A stretch of 64,000 bases of DNA from Epiperipatus broadwayi (taxonomy: Eukaryota > Onychophora > Udeonychophora > Euonychophora > Peripatidae): assembly GCA_028023455.1 (NCBI GenBank), contig JAQFVV010006353.1, forward strand, positions 2,667,135 to 2,731,134, written 5' to 3'. The translations under genes were made by a program, and so were the position numbers. Position 1 is the stretch's first letter; every line of letters starts with the position of its first letter. Below the pieces are notes generated by a model. It was not told the origin of the DNA and ran no database searches. It was given only the letters and a program-made list of their open reading frames with translations. Positions 35,337-46,372 of this stretch are shown one piece after another.

Positions 35337-35832
35337 AATTATTTAATCTCCGATATTGTGCTATTTCTTAAATATTATAAATCTCTGCGCACTCTCCCTC
35401 AGGTAAGAGTTTTAAAAAACTTATACACCAACTCTTACAGATCATGCTAAAATCAGGGCTTGAGTCTATTGTGTGCCTGATGTTATAATCAAATTATTCA
35501 ATTGTATAAATCTATTTAAACCATCGCAGGAGAAAGACAGTGTATTATTTTTAACATTTATAAGTCATGTTTGTCTAATCGTAGGTGGTTAAAAATGAGA
35601 CACTGGCTTTCTCCTGCGATGGCTTAAATAGATTTGTACAACTGAATATTTGATTATAACATCAGGCACACAATAGACTCAAGCCCTGATTTAAGTGTGG
35701 CCTGTGAGAGTTGGTGTGAATAGAATGTATGCTCTAAACTTAAGTGATTTACTTAAGTTTTTTTTAACTCTTACCATGGGAGAGTGCAAAATATTTAAGA
35801 AATAGGGCATTATCAGAGATTGTTTGAATAAT
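35337..35832. repeat. Foldback element, ~210 bp arms
   Basis: Inverted repeat: the left arm 35346-35556 (TTTCTTAAATATT, GCACTCTCC, GCCTGATGTTATAATCAAAT, AACCATCGCAGGAGAAAG) faces the right arm 35582-35830 (CTTTCTCCTGCGATGG, ATTTGATTATAACATCAGGC, GGAGAGTGCAAAATATTTAA). The loop is about 25 bp. The left arm lacks a ~40 bp stretch present in the right arm (near 35725-35755). Non-coding hairpin transposon. Confidence 0.85.
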
Positions 35833-36029
35833 TTCAAAGTTTTCATTGCTTTATAATAATAGGTTTAGAATATATGCCATCAAATAATCTGAGTTGGTCT
35901 ACAAGGGATTATTAAATTATTTATATAAGCTGTTTGTAATTTCTGGTTGCCTACTTTACAATAATCCAATAAGAGATAGCAACCCTTTCTTGGGTGTGTA
36001 TATATAGAGAGAGAAAGAGAGAGAGAGGG

Positions 36030-36637
36030 GATTTTAATACAGACTTTTAAGCTCCTTCAATAATCCATTCCATTCTATACAATCAACACAAATAACCACA
36101 TCATTGTGAACATGATAAACAATCTCCAATATACATATTTTATACTGAACCAGTATTAATCAGTTGGTCCAGATCCTCATTTCCTCCACTAATATATAAT
36201 GTGCTCAGTACATATTAAGACAGCAAATCTTCACACTTTACTGGATAGGTTTCAATCTACTCCACTCTTCAGCCATCCACATAATTGAAAATCTGATGGA
36301 ATGTTCAAAGCCCTTGTTGATTTAATATTATCATACCCATGTTGACTTTAAGTCACTCCCAGCCAGGTGTAAGACCTTAAGTCTATTTAAATACATAGAA
36401 GAGGCCAGAGAACAGGCTGACTGTAATATTTGAATATAAGTATAATGCATATATTTAACCTTGATGTAATTGAATTAAAGGGGATTTGAGATCATTTATC
36501 TATTTCACATAAGTGTGGTCATGTGTGTTGGTTGTATAGAATAGAGTGAATGATTGAAGAGAATTTGAAAGACTGAGTTCAAAACCCCCCAAATTACATC
36601 AAGCTTAAGTATATAAATTATATCTGTATGCAAATAT

Positions 36638-36680
<43 letters not shown>

Positions 36681-37180
36681 AACTGAACAGGAAATATTAA
36701 AGATTCCAATATTTATTTTATAAATGTATGTAATTAATAGATTGAATTAACTCCCTTACACAAAATTGCATGATTATGTCCTGTACATGAGAGGTCATAT
36801 TGACTTTAGATCAACATGGGTGTGACTAGAATCTCAGCCTCGGGGTGGCTTTTGAGTGTTCCATCATCAGATTTTCAATTGGATGGACAGTTGAAGAATT
36901 GGAGTGTGGAGTGGATTGAAGCCTGTTCATTAAAGTATGAAGATTGGCTATCTTAATGTATATCTGACCACTTATTGCATATATGTAAAGATGATAACCT
37001 GGACTTACTAATGATTTCTGGCTTAGCATGAAAAACGTATATTGGTGATTATTTATTTTTTCAACATATATGTGTTCAAGTGCATCAGTGTTATGGGATA
37101 GATTGGAGAGTAGTGGGTTATATGAAAGTCTGTGCTCATATATCCTATGTATAAATAAATGGTCTAACTGTCTTTTAATA
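36030..37180. mobile_element. Second palindromic PLE-like repeat (family B)
   Basis: The left copy (36030-36340, plus) and right copy (36500-36600 and 36780-37160, inverted) share CCATTCTATACAATCAACAC, GTTGGTCCAGAT, CCACACTCC...CATCCAATTGAAAATCTGAT-type blocks and the CATGTTGACTTTAAGTC end with 15880-16530. The right copy retains an open frame of 123 codons that runs antisense to its hammerhead and is not considered a gene. Confidence 0.75.
36137..36172 (-). ncRNA. PLE-type hammerhead, decayed but with compensated stem II
   Basis: Minus strand: ACCAA, CTGATTA (G8 to T), stem II ATACT/AGTAT with all five pairs kept, AAAA for GAAA, ATA, TTGG. Relative to GTGCT/AGCAC at 58952 the third pair changed from G-C to A-T on both sides. 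Confidence 0.55.
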
Positions 37181-37900
37181 GTTTGCTTATGATACAAAGC
37201 TCACTGAAAGAGTAGCTACTTCCACTTCTATTATATATAATTTGAAATATAATTATAATTTATTATTTAAGGTCAAAGCATAAATGTCAATGAATAGTAA
37301 AGGACAGCTGGTATAATACTGTCTTTTGTTTGTTTACTATACAAAAATTATTGGAAAGTACAGTAAAAATTATTGGAAAGTACAGTTACTTCTGATCGAT
37401 GTTAAAAAAAGCAAAACTCTCCATACAGTAGTGTCACTCAGTGCAAACCAGAGTAATCAATGAATGCCAGAAGGTTTGTCATAAAATTTCCATCTAGTGC
37501 CTACTCATCCAATATCCCCAGAGTAGTTTCTGGCTTGTGGCCTTTGTCAGTGAGGAGCTTGGGATCTGAAAGCACTGCACCTAGATCTTAGGATCTAATG
37601 CAACCCTCCAACAGCCACCTTTTATCTCAACTAAAAAACTATGAGAATAAAATTAAAAACACAATCATATTTTCAATCTAAGCTCAATAGCTTATATAGT
37701 CATACGGGTCTTAACCCAGTTCAGTACCCATACCATCACAATCCTATTAGGCAGGATAGGTGTTAAACCACTAAATATCATACAATCACTGTTCCTTATT
37801 CTAGCATAATACAGTAGAGCCACTCAGTGCCAACCAGAATAATCAATGGATGACAGAAGGCTTGTGCATAAAATCCCCATCAAGTGCCTACTCATCCAAT

Positions 37901-37944
37901 ATCCCCAGACCAGTTTCTAGCATGTGGCCTTCATCAGTGAGGAG
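37901..37944 (-). ncRNA. Family C hammerhead ribozyme, intact core
   Basis: Minus strand: CTCCTCA, CTGATGA, stem II GGC/GCT-type round CACAT, GAAAC, loop TG, GTC, TGGGGA. Stem I has six pairs. All invariant core bases are present. Confidence 0.7.
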
Positions 37945-38295
37945 CTTTGGATTTGAGAGCACTGCACCTAGATCTAAGGATGTAATGCAACCCTCCAGCA
38001 GCCACCTTTTATTTTCATTTAACTTCAAAACTATGAGAATAAACACAATAATATTTTCAATCTAAGCTCAATAGTTTGTATAATTATAAGGATCTGATCC
38101 CAGTTCAGTACCCATATATTTTGGTATCTTTGGCTCTTTAACAACTATAGCCACCACTATCCTATTAGGCAGGATTGGTATCAAACCACTAAACATCACA
38201 TGATCACATGCTAGCACCTAACTGTTATTAAAACAGGCAAAACTCTCCATACATTAGATCCTAAGATCTAGGTGCAGTGCTCTCAGATCCAAAGC

Positions 38296-38340
38296 CCCTC
38301 GCTGATGAAGGCTACAATACAGAAACTAGTCTGGGTAGAC
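38296..38340 (+). ncRNA. Family C hammerhead, intact core, weak stems
   Basis: CTGATGA at 38302-38308, GAAAC, loop TA, GTC, then TGGGTA. Stem II (GGCTACAATACA) is badly paired and stem I is shortened to about four pairs, so activity is doubtful. Confidence 0.5.
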
Positions 38341-38641
38341 CCTAGATGAGGATTTTATGCACAATCCTTCTGGAATTCATTGATTACTCTGGTTGGCACT
38401 GAGTGGCACTACTGTATGGAGAGTTTTGCCTGTTTTAATAACAGTTATGTGGTAGCATAAGGAATAGTGATCATTAAACCATCAAACATCACATGATCAC
38501 CATCTCTATACTAGCACATAATTTTTTGTAAACAAAGGCAATACTCCCCATACAGTAGTGCCACCCTGTGCCAAACAGAATAATCAATGGATGCCAGAAG
38601 GCTTGTGCATAAAATCTCTATCTAGTGCCTACTCATCCAAT

Positions 38642-38684
38642 ATCCCCAGACTAGATTCTGGCTTGTGGCCATCATCAGTGAGGA
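38642..38684 (-). ncRNA. Family C hammerhead with the best stem II
   Basis: Minus strand: TCCTCA, CTGATGA, stem II TGGC/GCCA (four perfect pairs) round CACAA, then GAATC where GAAAC is needed, TA, GTC, TGGGGA. The base pair next to the core (T-A) is restored here, while other copies have A-A. The third A of GAAA is mutated. Confidence 0.6.
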
Positions 38685-40079
38685 GCCTTGGATCTGATAG
38701 CACTGCACCTAGATCTTAGGATCTAATGCAACCATCCAGCAGCCACCTTTTAACTCTACTTTACTACAAAACTATGAGAATGAAATTGAAAACATTGTTA
38801 ATATCTTCAATCTAAGCTCAATAGCTTATATAGTCATATGGGTCTGAACTCAATTCAGCACCCATACATTTTGGTGTCTTTGGCTCTTAAACAACCATAG
38901 CCACCACTATCCTATTAGGCAGGATTGATGTTAAAACATCAAACATCACATGATCACCATCTCTATACTATCACATAATTTGTTGTAAACAAAGGCAATA
39001 CTCCCCATACAGTAGTGCCACCCTGTGCCAAACAGAATAATCAATGGATGCCAGAAGGCTTGTGCATAAAATCTCTATCTAGTGCCTACTCATCTAATAT
39101 CCCCATACTAGTTTCTGGATTGTTGTGGATTGTGGCCATCATCAGTGAGGAACCTTGGTGATCATGTGATGTTTGATGGTTTAACACCAATCCTGCCTAA
39201 TAGGATAGTAGTGGCTATGGTTGTTTAAGAGCCAAAGACACCAAAATGTATGGGTGCTGAATTGAGTTCAGACCCATATGACTATATAAGCTATTGAGCT
39301 TAGATTGAAAATATTAACAATGTTTTCAATTTCATTCTCATAGTTTTGTAGTAAAGTAGAGTTAAAAGGTGGCTGCTGGATGGTTGCATTAGATCCTAAG
39401 ATCTAGGTGCAGTGCTCTTAGATCCAAGGCTCTTCACTGATGATGACCACAAGCCAAAAACTAGTCTGGGGATATTGGATGGGTAGGCACTAGATAGGGA
39501 TTTTATGCACAAGCCTTCTGGCATCCATTGATTACTCTGTTTGGCACAGGGTGGCACTACTGTATGGGGAGTATTGCATTTGTTTACAACAAATAGTGAT
39601 CATGTGATGTTTAGTGGTTTAACACCAATTTTGCCTAATAGGATAGTAGTGACTATGGTTATTAAAGAGCCAAAGACACCAAAATGTATGGGTACTGAAC
39701 TGGGTTCAGACCCATATGACTATATAAGCTATTGAGCTTAGATTGAAAATATTATTGTGTTTTCAAATTTTATTCTCACAGTTTTGTAGTTAAGTAGAGA
39801 TAAAAGGTGGCTGCTGGAGGGTTGCATTAGATCCTAAGCCCTAGGTGCAGTGCTCTCAGATCGAAATCTCCTCACTGATCAAGACCACAGGCCAGAAACT
39901 AGTCTGGGGATATTGGATGAGTAGGCATTAGATGGGGGTTTTATGCACAAACTTTCTGGCATCCATTGATTACTGTGGTTGACTCTGAGTGGCACTACTG
40001 CATGGAGAGTTTTGCCTGTTTTAATAACAGTTATGTGCTAACATAAGGAATAGTGATTGTGTGATGTTTAGTGGTTTAA

Positions 40080-41120
40080 CTAAGAGATGCAAACATTTTT
40101 TCTCAAGCTATGAATAAACAATAATCTGTATGTTTAGCAAAGATCAAGAATAGAATGAATCCAACTACATGTGAAACTTTTACCATTTATAAACTTATCT
40201 TTGCTAACATTAGTGGGAATTTAGGATAAATTTACTATACCAACCCAATGGAACTATAGCATTAATAATCATTAAACTAATAATCAATTATACAAGAATG
40301 GAGTATGAGTGTCACATTTAATAACACTGTTTTAATAATCAACAGAAGAATTGTAAATATGAAATTAATATAGTTTAATGTATTTATAATTAAAAAAGCT
40401 AAATGATTCTTCATCAGGCTATGAATAAATAACACGCAGTGCATTTAACAAAATTCATAACTGGAATAAACTCAACTATTCATTAAACTTTTGATGTTTG
40501 TAATTTCATCATAGCCAACATTGGTGGGAAATTCAGAATGAATGCATATACTAACCTGATTAAATATTCTTAAAATAATAATCAATTATTCAAGGATGGA
40601 GACAGAATCTCATTTATAATAGCCCTATTAAAATAATCAAGAAGAATAATTGTAAATTTGAAATTAATATAATTTAATTCAGGGAACAAATCACTCTTCC
40701 TCCTGCTGTCAATAAATAATACAGTTTGTTTGGCAGTGATTAAGAATGGAATGCACCCACCTATTCCTTAAGCTTTTGATGTTTATAAGTGTAACCTTGG
40801 TGACTTTAATGGAAATTTTAGAATAATCTTAACATTCTAGCCAGATGAAAAGATGACATTATTAATTTTTAAAATAATAATCACTTATATAAAGATAGAC
40901 AAAATATCTTTCAATAATCTTTTATATTGCTTAATGCATATGAAATTGAGGGAACCCAATTATTAATCTCAGGCTATAAATTAAAAGACTTTGTATGTTT
41001 ATCAAGTACCAAGGGTAACTTTTGAGGTTTATAAACTTGCTGTTGCCAACACTAGAAATATACCAAACAAATGAAACTATAACTAATAATCAATTATATA
41101 AAGACAGAGAGAGAAAAATC
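40080..41120. repeat. Degenerate long-period tandem array, 4 units of ~270-315 bp
   Basis: Units begin near 40085, 40399, 40680 and 40950 with the block CTCAAGCTATGAATAAACAA or its variants (CAGGCTATGAATAAAT, CTGTCAATAAAT, CAGGCTATAAATTA). Each continues with a TTTGATGTTTATAA-like block, CAACATTAGTGGGAA-like block and AATAATCAATTATACAAG. No credible frame, so an old satellite-like expansion. Confidence 0.75.
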
Positions 41121-41389
41121 TTACTTTTTAGAACAGACAGTATGTATAATTTTTAATGTAAACAGGAAGAAAATATCTCATAATATGATCATTTATAATA
41201 GTAGGCTGAAACATAAATGTATTAACATTATTAAGGAATAAACCTGGGTTATAGCTTTTATTTTTTAAATTTAATTAAGGTTAGATCTAAATTAATTTTA
41301 AAAATAATCTTCTTGGACAACTGACACACTACTTGTGATTGGAACTTTATGGAAATCTTTTTTACCACTATCTTATTCTATAAGATGCA

Positions 41390-41575
41390 AAGATACAAGA
41401 AAGACACCACACTTATGGTTGAAAACACATCAGCTTTATAAATGAAGATAATAGATCTACTGATAAAGATTACAGACTTACAAATGAAGGCAGTAGACCT
41501 TCTGATGAAGACACTGAACCTGATGAAAATGGAACCAGGGAAGTGACAAAAATGTCCACCCATGCATCTCAGTGA
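41390..41575 (+). other. Possible coding scrap, acidic
   Basis: An open stretch ends in a TGA at 41572-41574 and reads NEDNRSTDKDYRLTNEG, RPSDEDTEPDENGTREV. It is acidic and less AT-biased than its flanks, but short, with an upstream in-frame stop and no recognised domain. It could be a terminal exon, a degenerate repeat (GATGAAGAC-like units) or chance. Confidence 0.2.
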
Positions 41576-41584
41576 CTACACTAT

Positions 41585-41976
41585 CAAAATCTAATTTTAG
41601 CAAGGTGAAGAAATGTTATGATTTAACTTACTTTTAAATGAACTGCCAATTTATATCCACATCATCTTCCTTAATGGGAGCAATTGGATTGGCCTGTTTC
41701 TGAATTATATTTTATCTATATGTATATATAATCATTGGTCTGCAGTCAGTAAATGCTGAATCCAATCAAGGTGAGATTATACTTGAAGGTAAATTAAACC
41801 ATAGCAATATTCCTGTTTGGGAAATTTCTGAATACTCATTTAAATATTACAATGAAAAAACTTTACAAACACATTCTACTCTTTTGCTGAGACCTTATGA
41901 TCATTCCCATGTATTATAGCTATCAGAAGTTCACAAAAAAGTGTATAAAAACTGTTACATAAATCAAACTATTATT
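41585..41976. other. No feature recognised
   Basis: AT-rich, nothing recognised. Confidence 0.3.
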
Positions 41977-42114
41977 ACATAATGAGTATGAATAGCTCTT
42001 AGCAAGCTTGACCAAATATCTCTATCCTCAGAGTTTTCTAGCTGTTGGCTTTCATCAGTGAGGCACTAGGAAATTCTGATATTATATATTAAATGTAATA
42101 TCTGAATATCTCAG

Positions 42115-42160
42115 TGCCTCACTGATGAAATCCAACAGCTAGAAACAGGTCTGGGAATAT
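42115..42160 (+). ncRNA. Family D hammerhead, first of tandem pair
   Basis: CCTCA, CTGATGA (42122-42128), AATCCAACAGCTA (poor stem II), GAAAC, loop AG, GTC, TGGGA. The core is intact; stem I has four or five pairs. Confidence 0.6.
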
Positions 42161-42172
42161 CTGAATATCCCA

Positions 42173-42216
42173 GAGCCTCACTGATGAAAGCCAGCAGCTA
42201 GAAACAGGTCTGGGGA
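42173..42216 (+). ncRNA. Family D hammerhead, second of tandem pair
   Basis: CCTCA (stem I), CTGATGA at 42181-42187, stem II AGC/GCT round CAGCA, GAAAC at 42201-42205, loop AG, GTC ending at 42210, then TGGGG. Five stem I pairs. All invariant bases are present. Confidence 0.7.
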
Positions 42217-42359
42217 TAAGGATATTCAGACAAGCTTGTTAAAAAGCTATTCATGCTCATTACATAACATTTGTGAACAAGCTTATTAAATCAAGTCACA
42301 TAATATATTACTTGATTTCCTTGCAAAAATAAATAAAACTATATAGTTTCTCCAGCTAA

Positions 42360-43060
42360 GATTCAACCAAATTAAGTGCCATTTGCTGGATGTTCAACCA
42401 AATATCTGCAGTGAAAGAAAGAACTGATGGATTTTTTATAAGATTCCAAACAAATTTCTTTTACCATATACAATGGTAAATCCATCTGGAGTTTGATCTT
42501 GCTATATGTAATTTGAATCTCATTAACAGATTCAGTGTAACTCATGGTCATTATGATCAAACTGCTTCACACATGAATGTTTACAGTCACTTAATCTGTG
42601 GAAATGTGAACAAACACAAACCATAAAACACATCATTAATGACTGTAAAATCTATGGCTTAAGTGGCAGAATTAAAAAATTTAATAAACCTATTAGTTAA
42701 TATATAATATATAAAATAAAGAAAAGAGGAGGAAGAGTATTGAGGATTATATTATAAACCTATTAGTTCTGGTTGGATTCTCTATATATTCCTTCATGAT
42801 ATTTTGTTAATAGTGAAACTGTTTAAAAATTGCACATCCTAAATAAATAAATTCCTTTAATCCTACATATAATTAAAATATCATCACAAATTCAGAATAA
42901 CCAGTAGTCATTGCACTCATATTCTTTATAGATGAAATATAACAATCACTATTTTATGTAAATATGGACAAGCACAGAACCTAAAACACATAGTTACTGA
43001 TTACTGAACCTATGGTTTCAGCGGAGAATTGACTTAACATAAAGTTATTGGTGAGTGTAA
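42360..43060 (+). mobile_element. CR1/Jockey-like LINE C-terminal remnants (two 3' ends)
   Basis: Same family as 19430-20060. LWKCEQTQTIKHIINDCKIY (42590-42660) and LCKYGQAQNLKHIVTD with YGFSGELT (42955-43040) are two copies of the CxCGxxQTxxHI...C motif. Upstream GCTGGATGTTCAACCAAATA matches the repeated GGATGTTCAACCATGAATC segment at 19680. The 3' sequence GTTAATAGTGAAACTGTTTA also matches. All frames are broken. Confidence 0.7.
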
Positions 43061-43099
43061 AAATCTCTATATATACCTTTAATATATTTTAGTAATAGA

Positions 43100-43318
43100 A
43101 AATTCTCCATGCAGTAATACCATTTAGTGTAAGCCTTAGTATTCAATGGACACAAGGAAAATTTCTATCTAGTGCCGACACATCTAATATCCTGACTAGT
43201 TTCTAGCTTGTGGGGATATTGGAAGAGTACGAATTAAATAGGAATTGTATGCACAAACTTTCTTGAATCTACTGATTCCTAAAGTTTTCACTAGGTGGCA
43301 CTACTGTATGGAGAGTAT
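43100..43318. mobile_element. Short inverted family C insertion
   Basis: AAAATTCTCCATGCAGTAAT, AGTATTCAATGGACAC, CTGACTAGTTTCTAGCTTGTGG, then a switch into GGGATATTGG, ACTTTCTTGAATC and CACTAGGTGGCACTACTGTATGGAGAG. The hammerhead is interrupted by the inversion junction. Confidence 0.75.
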
Positions 43319-43632
43319 AGAAGATTTGGATAAAGAATTTGTGTCAGTATACTTATACAAAAGACAAGATAATTGTGTTAGGAAAATTGTTGAGTGTTAT
43401 AGTGGCAAGGAATGGGATAGAAGAATAGATGCATTAATAAAGAATAGTGAGTGGAGAGATTGGCTGTCTGAGACACAACTGTAGTGCATGTGAAAGACTA
43501 GCAACCTTTGAATTATTACTAAGTAAACAGAATATTGGGTGCAAGTTAATTTATGACATTAGAAAGGAAAGTACTTTACTGTTTCAGGCTTGAACAGGAT
43601 CTTCAGCAACAAGGGAATATACACATAAATGG

Positions 43633-46372
43633 TGTAACAGTCAGAAAACGTGTGACTCGTAAACATAGTGCAGAATTCGACCACCACACAGAACAGCAGC
43701 ACCATCGAGGAAGCGAAGCCACCCATGTTACTGAGTTCGAACATAGTTTATCGGTTCCACAATACAATCCATGAAACAACGCATCTGATGCGACATTAGT
43801 AAATATTTCCTTAGGCACGGTGGTCAGGGATATGCAAGAGATTCATGATTTTATTCTCGAGTTAGCCAATAATCAAACTAATATTAATTAAACATTCATA
43901 TTTACATAATCGAGGAAATATTATATAGAATGGGTATCGAATAAATGAAACGTAACTGCAGACGTATAGTTTAAAATTATTTATTCACACATTTTAATAA
44001 GAAAATCATTTACTAATAATATTTTATGGATTCAAAGCTTCATTAGCGGGATTTGCAATACTATTATATTTTAAAGAATACATTTATTTATTTAGACATT
44101 ATTTTATATTGAGGACTTCAGTAGCGGTATTTCCGATACTGTAATGTTTACAAAAGGAATACATTTATTTGTTTCGACCTTATTTAATCTTGAGGACCTC
44201 AGTAACAGTATTTCCGATACTGTAATGTTTACAAAAGGAATACATTTATTTGTTTCGACCTTATTTACTCTTGAGGACCTCAGTAACAGTATTTTTGATA
44301 CTGTAATGTTTACAAAAGGAATTCATTTATTTGAAGGTGTAATCTAGCTACCTAAAATTCTTGAGTAAGTATTTCTAATGCATGCCTTGGGGACTTTATA
44401 CCTTTGCAATGCAAGAGTCTAAAGTAAGATTTAAGAGTAGCGGTGGACATATATTTATTTAATTAAAATATTTATTTTATGACTAAGGGCAAACATTTAT
44501 TTGAGAGTGAATTATGAAGATAATGCAGAGGTGGAGTGATATATAGAATAATAAAATTAAGTAAAGGAACACGTGGTACGCTTTAGAAAGGCGATATGGA
44601 ATGGCAGTATATCGAAACTGCAATGCCGTGAATGAGTTTATAAGAATGTCGGGCTGGTCTCTGCCATCGGCCCGACAAAGTAAGGTGTCACATAAGCATA
44701 ACCAGGGACAAGCGGTCCGTGTCGCAGTTTGCCGGCTGGCTGCATGACGTCGTCAAGTCCTACGGGAGCACCCATTATGTCCGCTTGTGTAGGATGACTG
44801 GGGTTAATTTCAACCCTGAAGAATCCGGAAATTTCACGGCGGAATGGGTCATCGCATCTCTAAAACGTAACACATGTATAATGTATAAACGATTATGATA
44901 AGATTTAAATAGATTTCTAACTCGGCCCTACATTATCAACATTTACTAAAGAACGTTGGCGACTCTCAAAGAAATGTAATTTGATGGAATTATTCATTGA
45001 GATTTAATAAATACAAAACGTATCTAAACTGGGAATGACTACAACTAATATGCCAGCCATTTGTGAAGTAGTAGACTCTGCATTACAATAAATGATGCAT
45101 TGAATGCATGTCGATTTATATGAAAGTTAAGTTATTTATGAAAGTAAATATTAATGAAAATTTGACACGCATTCACTGTTTCAAGCGATCATAGATTTAA
45201 ACTTTGAAAATAGAGACAATTATGAGCATGCAATAATTAAATAATAAATATAGATAAAATGTAGATTTTAGAAATACGCACCCAAGAAAGATAGAATGAG
45301 GTAAGCTAGATTATTAGAGAAATTTACACATTAAGTTAATTATTCAGTTTTAGTTATACATATGGTAGTTTTTACATTTTATAATTTAGATAAGTAGTAT
45401 GAAGAAGAGCTATAGCATATTATTAGAGTACTCTAGAGTTTGAACGCAGACAGGTACCTGTTTTATAAGAAGTTTTCTGATTCCATTAGTTTAGCAGCAA
45501 AAAGTTCACGAGTGGCAATTCTTTCTTGTATTTAGATATTTCATTTACTTTCACAGCAGCAGCAGCTTTCTCATTTATTTCAGGCAGCAGATCTTCATGG
45601 TGAATTTATGATGGGCAATGGAAAGTTCGGCATCCGATAGGCCATCTCCCGATGGAGAATAATCTAGGTGCTTTTACTCAGTCATACCTTGGCAGGAACA
45701 AATTATTTTTATATTTTGGAGACTCTCAGTGATCGAGAGCAAAGCTAAAGTTTAAGTGCATGTCCCCAGCAAGTCTAAGATGGCCTCTTTCCTTATCTTG
45801 ATCTTTCACATTTTTGTTAAGGTATTTTTAGGTTCTACTTAATCTGCCCTGAGGATAATCAATGCATTTTGTTGGTTTTAATTAAAGAAAGCTGCCGTTC
45901 TATTGTTTACATTTTACATTTACTAATTACATTTTGGGGAATTTTTCTTTAATTAATCTATTATCTATCACTGACCGATGCTTTTAAATTTCAAAGACAA
46001 AAAGGGAACATAAGATTATTTTAACTTTTAATTAAATATTACATCAGATTTTTTTAGAATTATTATTAAACGAAATTTAAACAAAGCAATAAATACGAAC
46101 TTTATAATTCAAAATAAATGATTAAAATTATACAAAATTATATAACTAAAAGAAATCTAAATTATATTATTTTACCCCCATTTATTGCCTTTAATTTGAG
46201 ATCAAAATGTGTGCGTGTTTATGCTGAATTCTACATATATTTATACATTTTTAATATTGCTACACACACAATTCGATACCAATAAGTTTAAATTTGGGCG
46301 GGATAGACCGGTCAGTGAGAGACGACAGAAAAAGGTGAAACTTAAGATTCGAATACGAATCTTACTGTTTCA
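43633..46372. mobile_element. TG...CA insertion of 2.74 kb (possible solo LTR)
   Basis: Starts TGTAACAGTCAGA and ends with the complement of TGAAACAGTAAGA, a 13 bp imperfect inverted terminal repeat. It is flanked by ATGG on both sides (43629-43632 and 46373-46376; AATGG if 5 bp). It contains an 81 bp tandem repeat, a relatively GC-rich island at 44580-44880 with a perfect hairpin GTCGGGC/GCCCGAC (44648-44676), and near its right end a hairpin AAGATTCG/CGAATCTT. No transposase or retrotransposon protein is visible. TG...CA ends and a short duplication suit a large solo LTR; a non-autonomous DNA transposon is the alternative. Confidence 0.65.
44029..44345. repeat. 81 bp tandem repeat, ~4 units
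   Basis: GAGGACCTCAGTAACAGTATTTCCGATACTGTAATG recurs at about 44111, 44192 and 44273, with a degenerate first unit from about 44029. Because 81 is a multiple of three, a repetitive 67-codon frame stays open; it is not considered coding. Confidence 0.85.

Larger units (their letters stand above)
37400..40078. mobile_element. Family C mosaic cluster, 2.7 kb
   Basis: At least seven full or partial units. Hammerhead on the minus strand: 37400-37795, 37796-38235, 38490-38985 and 38986-39150. On the plus strand: 38243-38480, 39150-39600 and 39600-40078. Adjacent same-strand units are spaced about 387 bp (37515 to 37902) and 457 bp (38643 to 39100). The stretch 38521-38990 and the inverted stretch 39150-39600 are nearly identical. 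Shared blocks: GATGCCAGAAGGCTTGTGCA, ATCCTAAGATCTAGGTGCAG, CTATCCTATTAGGCAGGATT and CATCACATGATCAC. Small open frames (37850, 39541) are incidental. Confidence 0.9.
41977..42270. mobile_element. Family D palindromic repeat with three hammerheads
   Basis: Ends are inverted repeats: ATGAGTATGAATAGCT and CAAGCTTG at the left, CAAGCTTGTTAAAAAGCT and ATTCATGCTCATTACAT at the right. Inside are one minus-strand hammerhead remnant (about 42030-42070) and two plus-strand hammerheads in tandem, 59 bp apart. Confidence 0.8.

Noticed and set aside
36826-37197. 123-residue minus-strand frame
   Set aside because: It runs antisense through a PLE-type ribozyme repeat and has no recognisable protein domain; treated as part of the repeat.
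44144-44347. 67-residue frame of repeated FTKGIHLFVSTLF units
   Set aside because: Comes from an 81 bp tandem repeat whose length is a multiple of three; no domain and no start context.
43633-46372. Helitron
   Set aside because: A hairpin lies near the right end, but there is no TC start, no CTRR end, and the insertion has a target duplication.
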